From Phyto melanocephala (taxonomy: Eukaryota > Arthropoda > Insecta > Diptera > Rhinophoridae), in assembly GCA_941918925.1 (NCBI GenBank), contig OW799237.1:58451997-58515996 (forward strand): a stretch of 64,000 nt of DNA, in the 5' to 3' direction. This document shows positions 11,236 to 22,872 of this stretch, piece by piece. Each line of letters starts with the position of its first letter. Positions within the stretch are counted from its first letter, which is position 1. Below the pieces are notes generated by a model that saw only the letters and a list, made by a program, of their open reading frames with translations, made no database searches and had not been told where the DNA came from. The position numbers were made by a program, and so were the translations under genes.

Positions 11236-11996
11236 CAGGGTTGCAAAAGTTGGTACAATTGTACTTTTTGTGGTACAATTAAAACCTCAAAAGTACAATG
11301 GTACACCAATTACCCATTTGGTACAATTTACTAACTTTCTCAGTTTATGTTTACGAATAGCATAGTGCCACTTCTAATAAAATTTTTTCCAAACGAATAC
11401 AAAAATTTTGACTCAATTAATACACAGTTTAGATCCCTGGCGGATATAGAACTATTAAAAGATTTTAAAAAATAAAGTATATGCAACTTTTGGGCTAAAG
11501 TTTCTGAAATGAAAAACCAATTGAATGAATTAATGTGTCTTTCAAGAGTTGTAGGTGGGATATTATTAGTTTCACATTCGCAGACGATTTTTTCCTTTAC
11601 AAATATTATTAAAACGAAAGAACGAAATAGGCTTCATATGCCTACAGTTTCCAGTCTTATACAGATAAAAGATTTGTTAAGGTCATAAAATTCATGTTGT
11701 TTTAGTTTCAAAATACCAAATAATTTGTTATCAAAACCAATTTGATCTCATGAATATATCGGTAGACTTTTTATGTAATTTATTTTATGTTTAAATGTTT
11801 CTTTTTTTAAAGATATACTTTTGAAGTATAAATGAATTTTTATGTACAATTTAATGTTATGTTTATGTTTTTTTCTGGCTTTTATTTAAAATAAAAAAAA
11901 ATTTTTAAATTAAATTTTTTGGTACAATTGGGGTCGAAAAAGTACAATTTTATGAGCTTCTTGGTACAATTTTGATGCTCTCATTTTGCAACCCTG
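11236..11996 (+). mobile_element. hAT element, 761 bp, with perfect 8-bp target duplication
   Basis: The terminal inverted repeat CAGGGTTGCAAAA is at both ends, and GTACAAGT is repeated exactly on each side (11228-11235 and 11997-12004), as expected of hAT insertion. Subterminal GGTACAATT words recur several times at both ends. The interior, about 11495-11685, retains a decayed C-terminal transposase piece reading KTKERNRLHMPTVSSLIQI, like the hAT dimerisation region, but no full transposase. It is non-autonomous and sits 128 bp before AGGF1 exon 2. Confidence 0.88.
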
Positions 11997-12123
11997 GTAC
12001 AAGTGCTCTCTCTCACTCTCACTCTCTTCAATTTTTCATATTAAGAAAATTCGATATTGTTTTTTAGATAAAGTAAATATCGTTTTTGCTCTTCTTTTCT
12101 TCTGTCTTTTAATTTAAATTTAG

Positions 12124-12268
12124 ATCAAAGAGGTCAGCAATTTTAAAAATATTGGAGACGGCGAGAAATATTTATTAGATTCGCAAGAAGAAATATGTGC
12201 TGAAGTATCAAAAGGAAGAGAGCAATTTGATGGAAAGAAAACCAGTGAATCGAAAGATGAAGAAAGTA
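12124..12268 (+). CDS. Putative second coding exon of the AGGF1-like gene
   Basis: The exon lies between a pyrimidine-rich acceptor (TTTAAATTTAG|ATC) and a consensus donor (AGTA|GTAAGT). It encodes about 48 residues beginning IKEVSNFKNIGDGEKYLLDS and ending KTSESKDEES, acidic and lysine-rich. It enters in phase 0 and leaves in phase 1. The next supported exon (61635) needs exactly two bases to complete a codon, giving an Ile codon and an open frame across the joint. It lies 128 bp right of a hAT element and about 340 bp left of a non-LTR fragment, so it is an island of unique sequence among TEs. I infer that it belongs to the AGGF1 transcript; an alternative is an exon of an unrelated gene. 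RNA-seq junction reads would decide. Confidence 0.5.
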
Positions 12269-12609
12269 GTAAGTATATAATATCATTACTTTTATAAGCA
12301 TTAATTGATTATTCAATTTATCAAAATCTTTTAAAAAATACGAATACAAGTGTTTTAGTGAAAAAATTTTTATAATTTAAACTTTATCGAGCTCGTTTCT
12401 GTGGCTTAACTATTTTATAAAATTTTTTATGGTGGTGTACATGAGCACCAATTTTCCGGGTTGTTGTCTGTATGATGCAAAAAACTTTAGAATGAATTTG
12501 GATACAATTTTTATATTTTACAAACTTTATTACCATTGTTTTTATCTATAAAAAACTTTTAACACAAGAACATATTTTGTTTCTAAGGGAAAATATAAAA
12601 AACTTATTG

Positions 12610-14325
12610 CAGTGTTTCTCAGAAGATCGCCCGCTTATACACAGAAGACTGAGCTAGTTCTGTTTACCAGGAGATATCAGATCGAGGCGTTTAGGCGACC
12701 GATACTTAATAGGGTTGAGTTGGAATTAGCGAGTGGGGCGAAATATATTGGTGTAGTTCTTGACAGCAAGCTGTCATGGGGTCAGGACACGCGGGAGAGA
12801 GTAAAAAAGGTCCTAAATGCTTACTACACTTGCAGAAACTCCAGAGTTGGAGCCTACAATCAAGGGTGATTATTTAAATTAAACGTCGGTGGTAAGACCT
12901 ATTCTAACATGTGGATGTAATTTATGGTGGAAGATATTAGATAAAGCTTGTTATAAGAGGATCCTTACAAAGGTCGAGAGGTGTGCTTCACTTGGTATCA
13001 CTGGTGTCATGGAAAGCACACTTTAGGGGTCTCTAGACGCCATTCTCGGCACTATGCATATAGAGTTTTGGGTGGAGGGAATGGTGGCAAGGAGCTTGAT
13101 TAGGCGAGGTGAGTCGAGGTTGGGTAGGATGCTTAATATCGGCCACACTAGAATTTTATGGGAAACTGGTCTCCAGGATTATGTTCAATGTCAGGGTAAT
13201 CTGACGGACTACAAGGTCACAGAGATCAGTTTTGATAGACACCCTCGCTGATAATTCCAGATAGGGATTGTTGGGTAGGATCCGATAGACTATATGAGGG
13301 GTATGCAGTCTTTACGGATGGATCGAAGATGGTTTTAGGCACAGAGGCAAGTGTCTATATTATGGGAGAGAATATCAGGTCTTACAGACTTTTTGATAAC
13401 TTTAGTATGTTCCAAGCGGAGATACTGACTATCTATAGGGCAACGGATCTTATATTGGAACATGTTCCAAGGGGTAGGGAGGTTATTCTATACGTTGACA
13501 GTCAGGCGGTGCTCAAGGCCTTAAAGGGACATTATGTCAAATCTAGGCTAGTGGAAAAGTGCAGGAAGGCACTCGATAGGATCATGAACCTATTCGATGT
13601 CAGATTGTGTTGGGTACCAGGGCACAAATGGCAATGAAATTTCTGACGAACTTGCGCGCGGTGGATCGGCACTGGTTTCGACGAGCGAGGAGGATACAGT
13701 GAGGCCTCCGATAGGTTACTATTTTGTGTATCCGACAGGATCAATATGGCGTGGAGGGACAGATAGACTGCAGAGTGTCAAGGAGCTTATGGCCCAAGTT
13801 GAACTCAGCGGACTCTACTCTAATCTGAATAGAATTTGTCTGAGGGCCACTATTGGGGTTTTAACAGGGCACTGTTGTGTGAGAGCTAGGACTAGTAAAT
13901 AGGATCGCGGCACTCCAGATTATTGTAGGATGTGTGAGGATGAGGGGGAGCTAGAAACTGTGAAACACATTGTCTGTCACTGCCCGAGGCTACAGAATCA
14001 CAGGCTAAAGTGGTTATGTAGACGATTCCACGGTGAGTTGGGTGATGTTTCGGAGTGCAAACTGAGGAATATTATCGGATTCATCATGGGGGTCGGGTGG
14101 CTGGTGAACACAATGTTGCTCGTAGGGAATCTGTATTTCTTATATTTTCTACTAACTATCTCTTATTTTCATTTATTATATCTTTGGCAACCCTCTCTCT
14201 TCTTCTAATCGATCTTCTATCTTTATTGTATAAAGGAACACAATGGACCATATTGGTCTCCGAGTGTGGGTGTTGGAGGCGGTTCCTGCATCATCCTTTC
14301 CTACCTACCTACCTATATACAGCAT
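12610..14325 (+). pseudogene. 5'-truncated non-LTR retrotransposon: RT end, RNase H, zinc-knuckle-like tail
   Basis: The 12612-12869 frame matches the end of a reverse-transcriptase region (KTELVLFTRRYQI, GAKYIGVVLDSKLSWGQD), then thumb-like sequence to 13251 with a frameshift near 12868 and an in-frame stop near 13024. The frame 13275-13640 is an RNase H domain: FTDGSKM, AEILTIYRATD, VDSQAVLKAL and WVPGHKGTNGNEISDELARG give its Asp, Glu, Asp and His-region motifs, with a frameshift near 13620. A C-terminal CRMCEDEGE...HIVCHC finger follows at 13926-13983. Non-LTR elements with RNase H include the I and LOA groups; the clade is not resolved. The endonuclease and most of the RT are missing. 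It ends near a (CCTA)n tail at 14303-14318. It is dead and lies in AGGF1 intron 2. Confidence 0.85.
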
Positions 14326-14999
14326 TGTCTACTTTAAAGTTTCAAAAAGCACCAACACCGGGAGAAAAGGCGCGTAATTAAAAAAAAAAAACATAAGTTT
14401 AAAATTTTTAAATTTTGGTTTTATTTATTTCAAAAAATTATTACACGCTGCTACAAATGATCACTTTTTATACCCGCCACCAAAAAAATGGTGGGGGTAT
14501 ATTCATTTTGTCATTCCGTTTGTAACACATCGAAATATCCATTTTAGACCCCAAAAAGTATATATATTCTGAATCAGGGTTTGATTTGATGACGATCTAG
14601 CTATGTCCGTCCGTCTGTCCGTCTGTTGAAAGCACGATAGAGGTCGCACCGAAAAAGCTAGGGGGTTCAAATTTTGCCAGAATCTTTCTTATAGACAAGG
14701 TTTGTTTGGTATTGAAAATGGGCTAAATCGGAATATTAGGAAGAGAGTTATAGCTCGAAAAGCAAAAGTAGGTCGAAAAAACCGTGTCCTTCAAACATCG
14801 AAAAAATGGAATTGTGTCCAAACGCATTAACGTAGGCTCATGAAACTTCGAATATATATTTCCTGAGTAAAAACAATATTTTTTCCCAAAAATTATCTAA
14901 ATCTATGTATTAGGAGAGGAGTTATCGATCAAAATGTACGAAAATTTATACCGAACAGTGTATTTTTCGGTATATTTAAAAACAAAAACGTCATAAAAG

Positions 15000-16975
15000 C
15001 AACAAAATTGGATGTACGACTCTGAAATTTTGCACACTTTGCTTTTTGGTGAGACGCTTTTTTGTAACGGAAAATCAATGAGCCACGCCTACTTTTACGC
15101 CCACCTCCCATATAACGTTTTACCCAAAATTCATATAATTTCTCTATTAATATAGATTTTGGAATAATAAAGGACTATATTGAAACATCTAGGTTGTACT
15201 CATTAGCAAAAACAACTTTGACACGCCTACTATAACGCCCACTTTTTACGTTATCTACCGTTAATGAAATTTAAAAGCTCATAAAACCGCCAAAAATAGA
15301 GGTATGATGATGATTTTTGCTACGTATATCCCCCTAGGCAATGTCATTACTGTGCCGGAAAATTAAGGTGCCACGCCCACTTTTACGCCCACCTCTTATA
15401 TAACGTTTTACCTAAAATTCATATAATTTCTCTATTAATAAAGATTTTGGAATATTAAAGCGCTATATCGAAACATCTAAGTTGTACTCATTCGCAAAAA
15501 TAACTTTGACACGCCTATTATAACGCCCACTTTTTACGTTATCTACCGTTAATTAAATTTAAAAGCTCATAAAACCGCCAAAATTAGAGGTATGATGATG
15601 ATTTTTGCTACGTATATCCCCCTAGGCAATGTCATTACTGTGCCAGAAAATTAAGGTGCCACGCCCACTTTTACGCCCACCTCCCATATAACGTTTTAAC
15701 TTAAATTCATATAATTTCTCTATTAATAAAGATTTTGGAATAATAAAGGACTATATTGAAACATCTAAGTTGTACTCATTCGCAAAAATAACTTTAACAC
15801 GCCTACTATAACGCCCACTTTTTACGTTATCTAACGTTAATGAAATTTAGAAGCTCATAAAACCGCCAAAATTAGAGGTATGATGATGATTTTTGCTACG
15901 TATATCCCCCTAGGCAATGTCATTACTGTGCCAGAAAATTAAGGTGCCACGCCCACTTTTACGCCCACCTCCCATATAACGTTTTATTTAAATTTCATAT
16001 AATTTCTCTATTAATAAAGATTTTGGAATAATAATGGACTATATTGAAACACCTAAGTTGTACTCATTCGCAAAAATAACTTTGACACGCCTATTATAAC
16101 GCCCACTTTTTACGTTATCTACCGTTAATTAAATTTAAAAGCTCATAAAACCGCCAAAATTAGAGGTATGATGATGATTTTTGCTACGTATATCCCCCTA
16201 GGCAATGTCATTACTGTGTCAGAAAATTAAGGTGCCACGCCCACTTTTACGCCCACCTCCCATATAACGTTTTATTTAAATTTCATATAATTTCTCTATT
16301 AATAAAGATTTTGGAATAATAATGGACTATATTGAAACACCTAAGTTGTACTCATTCGCAAAAATAACTTTAACACGCCTACTATAACGCCCACTTTTTA
16401 CGTTATCTACCGTTAATGAAATTTAGAAGCTCATAAAACCGCCAAAATTAGAGGTATGATGATGAACTTTGCTACGAATATCCCCCTAGGCAATGTCATT
16501 ACTGTGCCAGAAAATTAAGGTGCCACGCCAACTTTAACGCCCACCTCCCATATGACGTTTTAACTAAAAATCATATAATTTCTCTATTAATAAACATTTT
16601 GGAATAATAAAGGACTTTATTGAAACATCTAAGTTGTACTCATTCGCAAAAACAACTTTGACACGCCTACTATAACGCCCACTTTTCACGTTATCTACCG
16701 TTAATGAAATTTAAAAGCTCATAAAACCGCTAAAATTAGAGTTATGATGATCAAATTTGCTACGTATATCCTTCTAATCAATGAAATTGTGCCAAAAAGT
16801 TTAGGTGACACGTCCACTTTAACGCCTACCTCCCATATAACGGTTTATCTTAAATTCATGTAATTTCTCTATTGACAACGTTTTTGGGAAAATAAAGGAC
16901 TATATTGAAACATCTAGGTTGTACTTATTAGCAAAAATAACTTTGACACGCCTACTTTAACGCCCACTTTCATTG
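15000..16975. repeat. 288-bp tandem array, about 6.8 units
   Basis: The landmark TTAAGGTGCCACGCC falls at 15363, 15651, 15939, 16227 and 16515, exactly 288 bp apart, with diverged units starting near 15075 and 16801. Each unit holds ATAACGCCCACTTTTTACG, AATTTCTCTATTAATAAAG and ATATCCCCCTAGGCAATGTC. Outer units are more diverged than inner ones. Single diverged units recur at 22240-22330, 40790-40830 and 57000-57240. Confidence 0.92.
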
Positions 16976-17022
16976 AAAGACTACATTTACAAAAGCATTT
17001 TAGTAACATATCGAAGTTATGA

Positions 17023-17635
17023 AGGGTGGTTAAATTTTAACGACCGATGTTGAATTTAAATAAAACACAAATTATTTAAGAAATTACTATCATTTCTTTT
17101 TATAATGATAATATTTGTATGGTTCAATTATGTACTTAACAAAATATCGGCCAAATGGCCCCCCATCGTTGGCGCCACTCCTCTATCTGATGGTCCAAAT
17201 TTTCAATGACAATGTTTATGCTCAATTGTTGGGCATGATGATGAGGCGAGGTTGACTGCTCTTTTGCCACACTATAGCAAGAACCAGCAGTGGTTCCCAT
17301 TCAACGAACTAAGAAGGCATTCACAGATTTTCTAACATTTTATACAGACCTGTTTTGCAGAAATTTAAATATTTTTTACAATTCTCCCGATTGTGGACGA
17401 ATTTGAACGATTATGTTGATCAAAATAATTACGAAGTGCACAAAATGCATTTTGATTTGAACGCCCATTTTTATAAAAAACCTGAATAACTTTAAAGCGT
17501 TGCTCATTTGCGTATCTTTCCATGGATCAAATTGAGTAAGTTTGAGATTGAGAAATGTCAAGTGAAATGCAGAAAACAAATTTAAATACTAGGTGTAGTA
17601 ACCTTCAACATGGGCCCTTAAAATTTAACCACCCT
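17023..17635 (-). mobile_element. Mariner-derived MITE, about 613 bp
   Basis: The ends AGGGTGGTTAAATTTTAACG and TTAAAATTTAACCACCCT are inverted repeats of the same family as the decayed mariner at 6926-8152. The minus strand retains scraps of the N-terminal region (a start near 17522, CATGG context) and the fused C-terminal end, with the middle lost. It is inserted inside the R5 repeat. Confidence 0.85.
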
Positions 17636-17796
17636 CTACAAAGAAAGTGATACATATTTTATTATAAAGAGATTATTCCATGGCGATTAACAATATAATA
17701 AATATTGTGCTTTAAATGTACACAAAATTGGTGGTGGGTATAAAAGATTCGGCACAGCCGAATATAGTGCTCTTACTTGTTTATATTTGAAATGCA

Positions 17797-20280
17797 ACCT
17801 AGTGTAGGTTATAGACCTTATTGAGTAGATCATAAATCAATGTTAAAAAGTTCGGAAACACCCTAAAAATTCGGAGTTATTCCCAAAAAAACATTTTCGG
17901 GTAGGTTCGAGTATTTATGAACACGTAACTCAGTTAATTTTTAGCCGATATTTTTTTTAAACGGTTTCAGAAAGAAGAAAAATGTGCCTTTCCAAATATA
18001 TACACCCTTTGGTATGTATATACAATTTTTGTAGTGATATTCTTAATTATATCTGATTTTAATTTTATTTTTTCTAAATCTTTCAACTTTGGCGCCATTT
18101 TTTTAAATTAGTTTGTTTAGAATCATACACATGTATATACATATTTCATTAAAGCCAATTTAGTTTTGACTTTAACCAGCTTTCACTAAATAAAATCGAG
18201 TATAAATTAAAACAATTATTATGGTTTTTTAAGGGTGAAAAATTTAGCTTTTACAAATATTGATCAAGAACTAATTTATTTACTATATTTCTTTAGTTTT
18301 ATAATGATATGATGATATATTTATTTTAAAATAACAGTATACAAATTATTTTACTTAGAAATTTAGAATATTTGCTTAAAAGTGTTTGCTAGACCTCTTA
18401 CGCTTGTACATCAAGTCGTCTGTTTCTCGCTTAAGTGACCAGCAGTAATTCGAGATCATTCTTACTTGGCTTTTTCCTTCGAAGCGTTTTTCGATATCCA
18501 AAATGTCTTGGTGAAATCGTTCACCTTGCTGATCACTAAATTGTCCTAGGTTTTCTGAGAAAAGCAGAAAATTAACTTTTATGGACATTCTGCATCCCAT
18601 TTCTGCATAAGCCTCAAGAAATTCATTAACTACATCAATGTAATGTTCACTTTTTTATTTCCTAAAAAATTTTCACATAAACTAATAAAGCTTTTCCATG
18701 CTCTTTTTTCCAAAACATTTAATTTTATTGTAAATTCATGATTTTGCGGATTTGAGGTCCAACAAAAATACCTAAAAATAAAAAACTAATACAATAAACA
18801 TTTGTACCTTCTTTTATTTTTGCATGACTTATTCTTGGGAAAACTGATTTTAAGTGTAAAAAGGCATCACTTTCCAGGCTTTTCACGAACTGCTAGTGGA
18901 ATTTTTAAGACGTTTTTCTTGCCAATTTGAAACATTGTTCTTGATAGCCAGCTTTTTTTTTGCTTGTATTGATCTGACCCACGACTGTCCCATTCGCAAA
19001 TATAGCGAGGAAATTTAGTATAGCCTCCTTGCATTTCGAATAAGGTTGTCAGAACTTTTAGATCTGAAACAATTTGCCATTGATACTTTTTATAACATAT
19101 TAAATCCAGTATCTTCTCCATTGTTGCATACGACTCTTTTATGTTAGTAGAGTATGCTATTGGCACTGAGGGCAACTGGTTCTCGTTGTGTAATAAAACT
19201 GCTTTCAAACCTAAAAAATATGTTAATGGTTTTCGAATTACAAAAAATTATTACTTACTTTTACACAAGCCGTTCAAAAATAATCTCCAGTCGTTCGGTT
19301 GGTAATTTAGACAATGGAATAACTCATCTACATCTGAGCAATATACAAGATTGTTATTATCATTATTGTCATCATTGTCAGCTTTAAAAATGTGCTCAAA
19401 CTGTATTTGCGGATTGTCTATTGCAAATGTTACTTTCAAGTCACTTTTCGTGATATTCCACTGTTTTAGTCGAGACGCTAACATCTCAGATTGTCTCCAT
19501 AATAGTTTAAAATCTCGAACAAGATCATGAAAATCTTCATTTGTCACTAAATGTGGTTCCACCGACTGTGCAGACTGCAGACTTTTCTTCCTCGGATTCA
19601 TGTTCTTCTTCAGTTGTACTTGCATTATGTTCGATTATTTCTTTTCTTTTAGTATATTTGTAGCTTAAAGTTTACTTCAGAATAGTAAAGGTTATATTAA
19701 ATTCTGCATTACCAAGTTCAATGCACTCAAGTAATAAATAAATGTCAAAATATCTAACGGCAAAATTAAAGCAAAAACATAAAGAGCATTGCAACTTAAC
19801 TAAAGTATTTCATTTATCTTTTTTGTTATCTCAGTATAAAAAAATTATTCTCTTTAAGTAAAGTTTAATAACTTCCACAAATATTATCAGATTTAAAAAA
19901 ATTAAAGCTTATTTTATTTGTAATAAAATTCTATTTCAAAATTTTTATACAAATATATATGCTTTTATAGAAAAAATTATAAAAAAAAGAACTCAAATTT
20001 AAAAAAAAAAATAAAAAAATTTCAGATGTTATTACAAAAATTACTACCAATATTTAATTAATATAGCATAAAATGTTTACAGTTGGAAAGACATATTCCT
20101 TGTCTTGCATAAAGCGTTTAAAAATTGAAAATCGGATTAAAATCAACTGAGTTACGTGTTTATAAGTACTCGAACCTACCCGCAAATAGTTTTTTCGGAA
20201 TAACTGCGAATTTTAAGAGTGTTTCCGAACATTTTTAAACTGATTTAAGATCTCAACAAGGCCTTCAACTTACACTAGGT
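17797..20280 (-). mobile_element. Long-TIR transposon carrying an uncharacterised gene family
   Basis: Bases 17797-17950 and 20129-20280 are inverted repeats of about 150 bp. Both begin ACCTAGTGTA when read inward and share GTTCGGAAACAC, GGGTAGGTTCGAGTA and AACACGTAACTCAGTT, with roughly four fifths of bases matching. The only coding sequence between them is the decayed gene at 18376-19625. The symmetrical arms framing one gene show that this is a mobile unit. No convincing target duplication was found directly outside the arms. Arm divergence and gene decay indicate an old insertion. Confidence 0.75.
18376..19625 (-). pseudogene. Decayed gene of the SLKAVLLHN / QGERFHQDI protein family
   Basis: Read from 19625, the first exon (124 codons in the open frame) includes PHLVTNEDFHDLVRDFKLL, LVYCSDVDEL and NDWRLFLNGL. 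A 48-bp GT..AG intron (19258-19211) then joins CKS to LKAVLLHNENQLPSVPIAYS. Later come WQIVSDLKVLTTLF, GGYTKFPRYICEWDSRGSD, a 36-bp possible intron (18807-18772) joining KIKEG to IFVGPQIRKIMN, and the C-terminus DQQGERFHQDILDIEKRF...NYCWSLKRE. I recall close relatives as uncharacterised proteins in many arthropods and cnidarians. Decay is clear: a frameshift after REKPGK, a missing stretch before it, further frameshifts near 18640-18740, and Arg in place of the first Cys of the usual CxxC. I infer an RNase H-like transposase from the Asp..CxxC..Glu order and the flanking TIRs. Confidence 0.75.
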
Positions 20281-20315
20281 CACTTTCCAAGTATATTTTC
20301 ACTGTAGCACCGTGT

Positions 20316-20800
20316 TATCTATATATAGAAGAGTAACGTGACTGACTGATTCATCATCGCACAGCCCAAACACAAAGAGCTAGAGACATGAAGGTTGGAC
20401 ATTCGGTTTCTTTTACGATGTATAGCTTTACTAAGAATGGATTTTTGAAAATTCGTACTTTAAGGGGGTAAAAAAATGTAAAATCGGTATCCTTATATCT
20501 GCTAAACTGAAAATGATACAAATTAACATGAAAAGGTATTGTAATTTACACAAAAAATAAGCTTACAGGTGTCTGCCCTTTTTTTGAATTTTTAACACCT
20601 TAGGGTTGATTGACAACGGGTACAAACTATAACTTGGTACTTTTTTGGTACCCCTATAACTTCTAAATTCAAAACGCAAGGGCAAAAATTTAAATTGTAT
20701 AAGTTAATCCAAGAAAAAAACTTTTAAAACTTGGCAATTTTTTCGAATTTGCATGTACATATAAGGGATAAACATTTGATGAATAAATATGCCTTGAGTT
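20316..20800 (+). mobile_element. Helitron-like 5' fragment (copy 2)
   Basis: It starts TCTATATATAGAAGAGTAAC, then GTGACTGACTGATTCATCA, a Helitron-type 5' end seen widely in insects. The body matches the copy at 1730-2594 (ACTTTAAGGGGGTAAA, ACTTTTTTGGTACC). It fades out by about 20790 without a recognisable 3' hairpin. Confidence 0.6.
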
Positions 20801-21459
20801 TCGACCAAGACTCGTTTCTGTTATTCAGGTAAAAGTCAATAAGCCTTTTTAGTTGCTTTTAAATACAATTTAATTACATTCTTTAATTCAAATCCTTACA
20901 TCTTTGAAACTTACGTGTGTATTTGTTTTTTTGAGAAATTTGCATTTTACTAAATTCTGAAATTTCCCGTTGCCAGGGTTTGAAGGAAAATGTAATTTTT
21001 GATTCGGTATTAAACAATTAACTTACGTGTACTTTTTTGATAATAAATGTGCAAAATTTATGTATATTTGTAGCTTTTGCGCCATTAATAATGTGTTTCA
21101 AACATTTATATCATTTTTTTTAAACAAACTTTATTATATTTAATTTGTCAAAACAACTTTTCCATCCCTGATGTACGAATTGGCCTTAACACAAAACATC
21201 CCCTCAAACGTTGCTTTGTTGTATCAATTCACCGTTGCATATACCTTATGGATATGCCTTGATTTTATTTATGCTAACTGCTAGCTCAATATTCATTTTA
21301 GAAAATGCAAAATTATGCAGTTTAGTTCCTAATCAAAAAGATCTGTTTCGTTTCTAATATTTATATATATAACTTTCTATATTGTCAGCTTTTGTAGGAC
21401 TTTTGCACATGTCGATCGCTTTCCTTAATTTTTTTTTACTATAGAACATTTTAATCGGC
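20801..21459. other. Unassigned DNA
   Basis: AT-rich. The word GATGAATAAATATGCCTTGA at 20779 recurs at 24580, marking another low-copy repeat. No gene is supported. Confidence 0.4.
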
Positions 21460-22230
21460 AGTATTATCTACAAATAATGATAACTCCAAATCTGAATTTT
21501 CTGCAGACAAAGTACTGGAATTTTCACTACTATGCTTTGGGATATTAACGTTTTTATATATTTTCAAAATCATATTTTCATTATGAAATAGTTCAGAAGT
21601 GTTGAGTAAGTTTTTCCTCTTCCTTGTATGCCTTTAGGAAGAGGTTTTTCCAATTCATAACTTAATTTGCAATCCGATTTTGAAATTTTTTTGTCATAAA
21701 ACTATAGGAGGTCATTTTGTACTTAGTAAATATAAAAGATTATTAACAATAATTAAAGCGTACTAATTTTAATGAACATTTAAAACTTTTTTGTGGACAA
21801 ACTTTCGTTGCTTAAATTTGTTGTGGCTAAGTTCCACACTTTTTTTAAGTTCTTTTTCAAAGGAATTTCGACCTTCTGCCGCAAAAACATATGAAAACAT
21901 TAGCAATTATTATTAAAAATTGGTTAAAATTTATACCACATAATAATTTATCAATGAGCGTGAGCTGCAACAACGCTCGCTTTTCCTTTCTTCCGTCAAA
22001 ATTGAAAAGAGAAATGAGTTCATCCTTCATTATTTTTTTAAAAACGTCACCACTGATCCTTTGCCACCTTTGAGCTGGAACAGATATGACTTCTGTAAAT
22101 ATCAGATAAATTTATAATTTTATTAAAGGACATATATGGTAAGAAATATATTTTAAAATACCATTGCCTCGAGGCATTATGGCTTCTTCAACATCCTGTG
22201 CCGCATCACTGATAAAATCAACTTAAATAT
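21460..22230 (-). pseudogene. Spliced coding remnant of unknown family
   Basis: On the minus strand, about 22222-22166 reads FISDAAQDVEEAIMPRG. After a GT..AG interval (about 22164-22095), the frame continues EVISVPAQRWQRISGDVFKK then MKDELISLFNFDGRKEKRAL to about 21955. An acidic Ser-rich tail, KHSSENSSTLSAENSDLELS, is at about 21536-21477, after frameshifted sequence. Codon-like composition and the intron suggest a degraded spliced gene, probably TE-borne; I do not recognise the family with confidence. Confidence 0.35.
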
Positions 22231-22239
22231 TTCAATATA

Positions 22240-22763
22240 TAGTTCCTTATTCTTCCAAAATCTTTGTCCATAGAGAATATGTATGAATTTGAGATAAAGC
22301 GTTATATGGAAGGGGCGTGTCACCTTAATTTTCCGTTATTACAAGACTTTTGATTAGAAAATAATTTTTTAAATTTTAAATATACCGAAAAAGACACTGT
22401 GCGATATAAACTTTCGTATATTTTGATCTATAAGTCCTTTCGTAATGTGTAGATTTGCGTAATATTCAGGTAAATATATATTTTTTACTTAGGAAATATC
22501 CTTCCCAATATACGGACTTAGCCCATTTTTAATACCAAACAAACCTTGCCTATGTATATATATGTACATAAACGGGTCCCTCTTTGACCCCCTTCGTTTT
22601 CCAGAGATTATGAGGCTACCAAAAAAAAGGATGTCCCCGACCTCACTGAGTAACCTTGTCTAAAAGAAATATTCTGGCAAAATTTGACCCGCTTACTTTT
22701 TTGATTCGAGCTCTATCGTCGTTTCAACAGACAGACAGACGGACATAGCTAGATCGTCATAAA
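22240..22763 (-). repeat. R5-type repeat, left half, inverted
   Basis: It matches the left part of R5 in reverse: AAGCGTTATATGGAAGGGGC relates to the 288-bp unit, GCCCATTTTTAATACCAAAC follows, then GACAGACGGACATAGCTAGA. It is truncated at both ends. Confidence 0.7.
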
Positions 22764-22777
22764 ATGAAACCAAGGGT

Positions 22778-22872
22778 TCAATTCTCGTTTTATGAAACTG
22801 AAATGAATGAAGTTTTTGTATAGCAAAGGTAATGGTGGCACCATATGTATGATATGACACACAAAAATTTTT
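22778..22872. mobile_element. Fold-back MITE (copy 2, truncated)
   Basis: It contains TCAATTCTCGTTTTATGAAA and a centre AATGGTGGCACCATATG, matching the MITE at 4030-4151 but with the central part reversed and the right arm incomplete. Confidence 0.65.

Larger units (their letters stand above)
14466..17783 (+). repeat. Long R-type repeat (R5), host of a 288-bp array
   Basis: It begins TTTTTATACCCGCCACCAAA, has a GTCCGTCCGTCTGTCCG block at about 14605, and ends AGATTCGGCACAGCCGAATA then GCTCTTACTTGTTT at 17783. This is the same architecture as the other R repeats with a distinct body. Between are a tandem array (15000-16975) and a nested mariner MITE (17023-17635). No coding frame is supported. 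Confidence 0.8.

Noticed and set aside
13532..13744. Minus-strand ORF over the RNase H region
   Set aside because: It is a shadow of the plus-strand RNase H domain, which has recognisable catalytic motifs.
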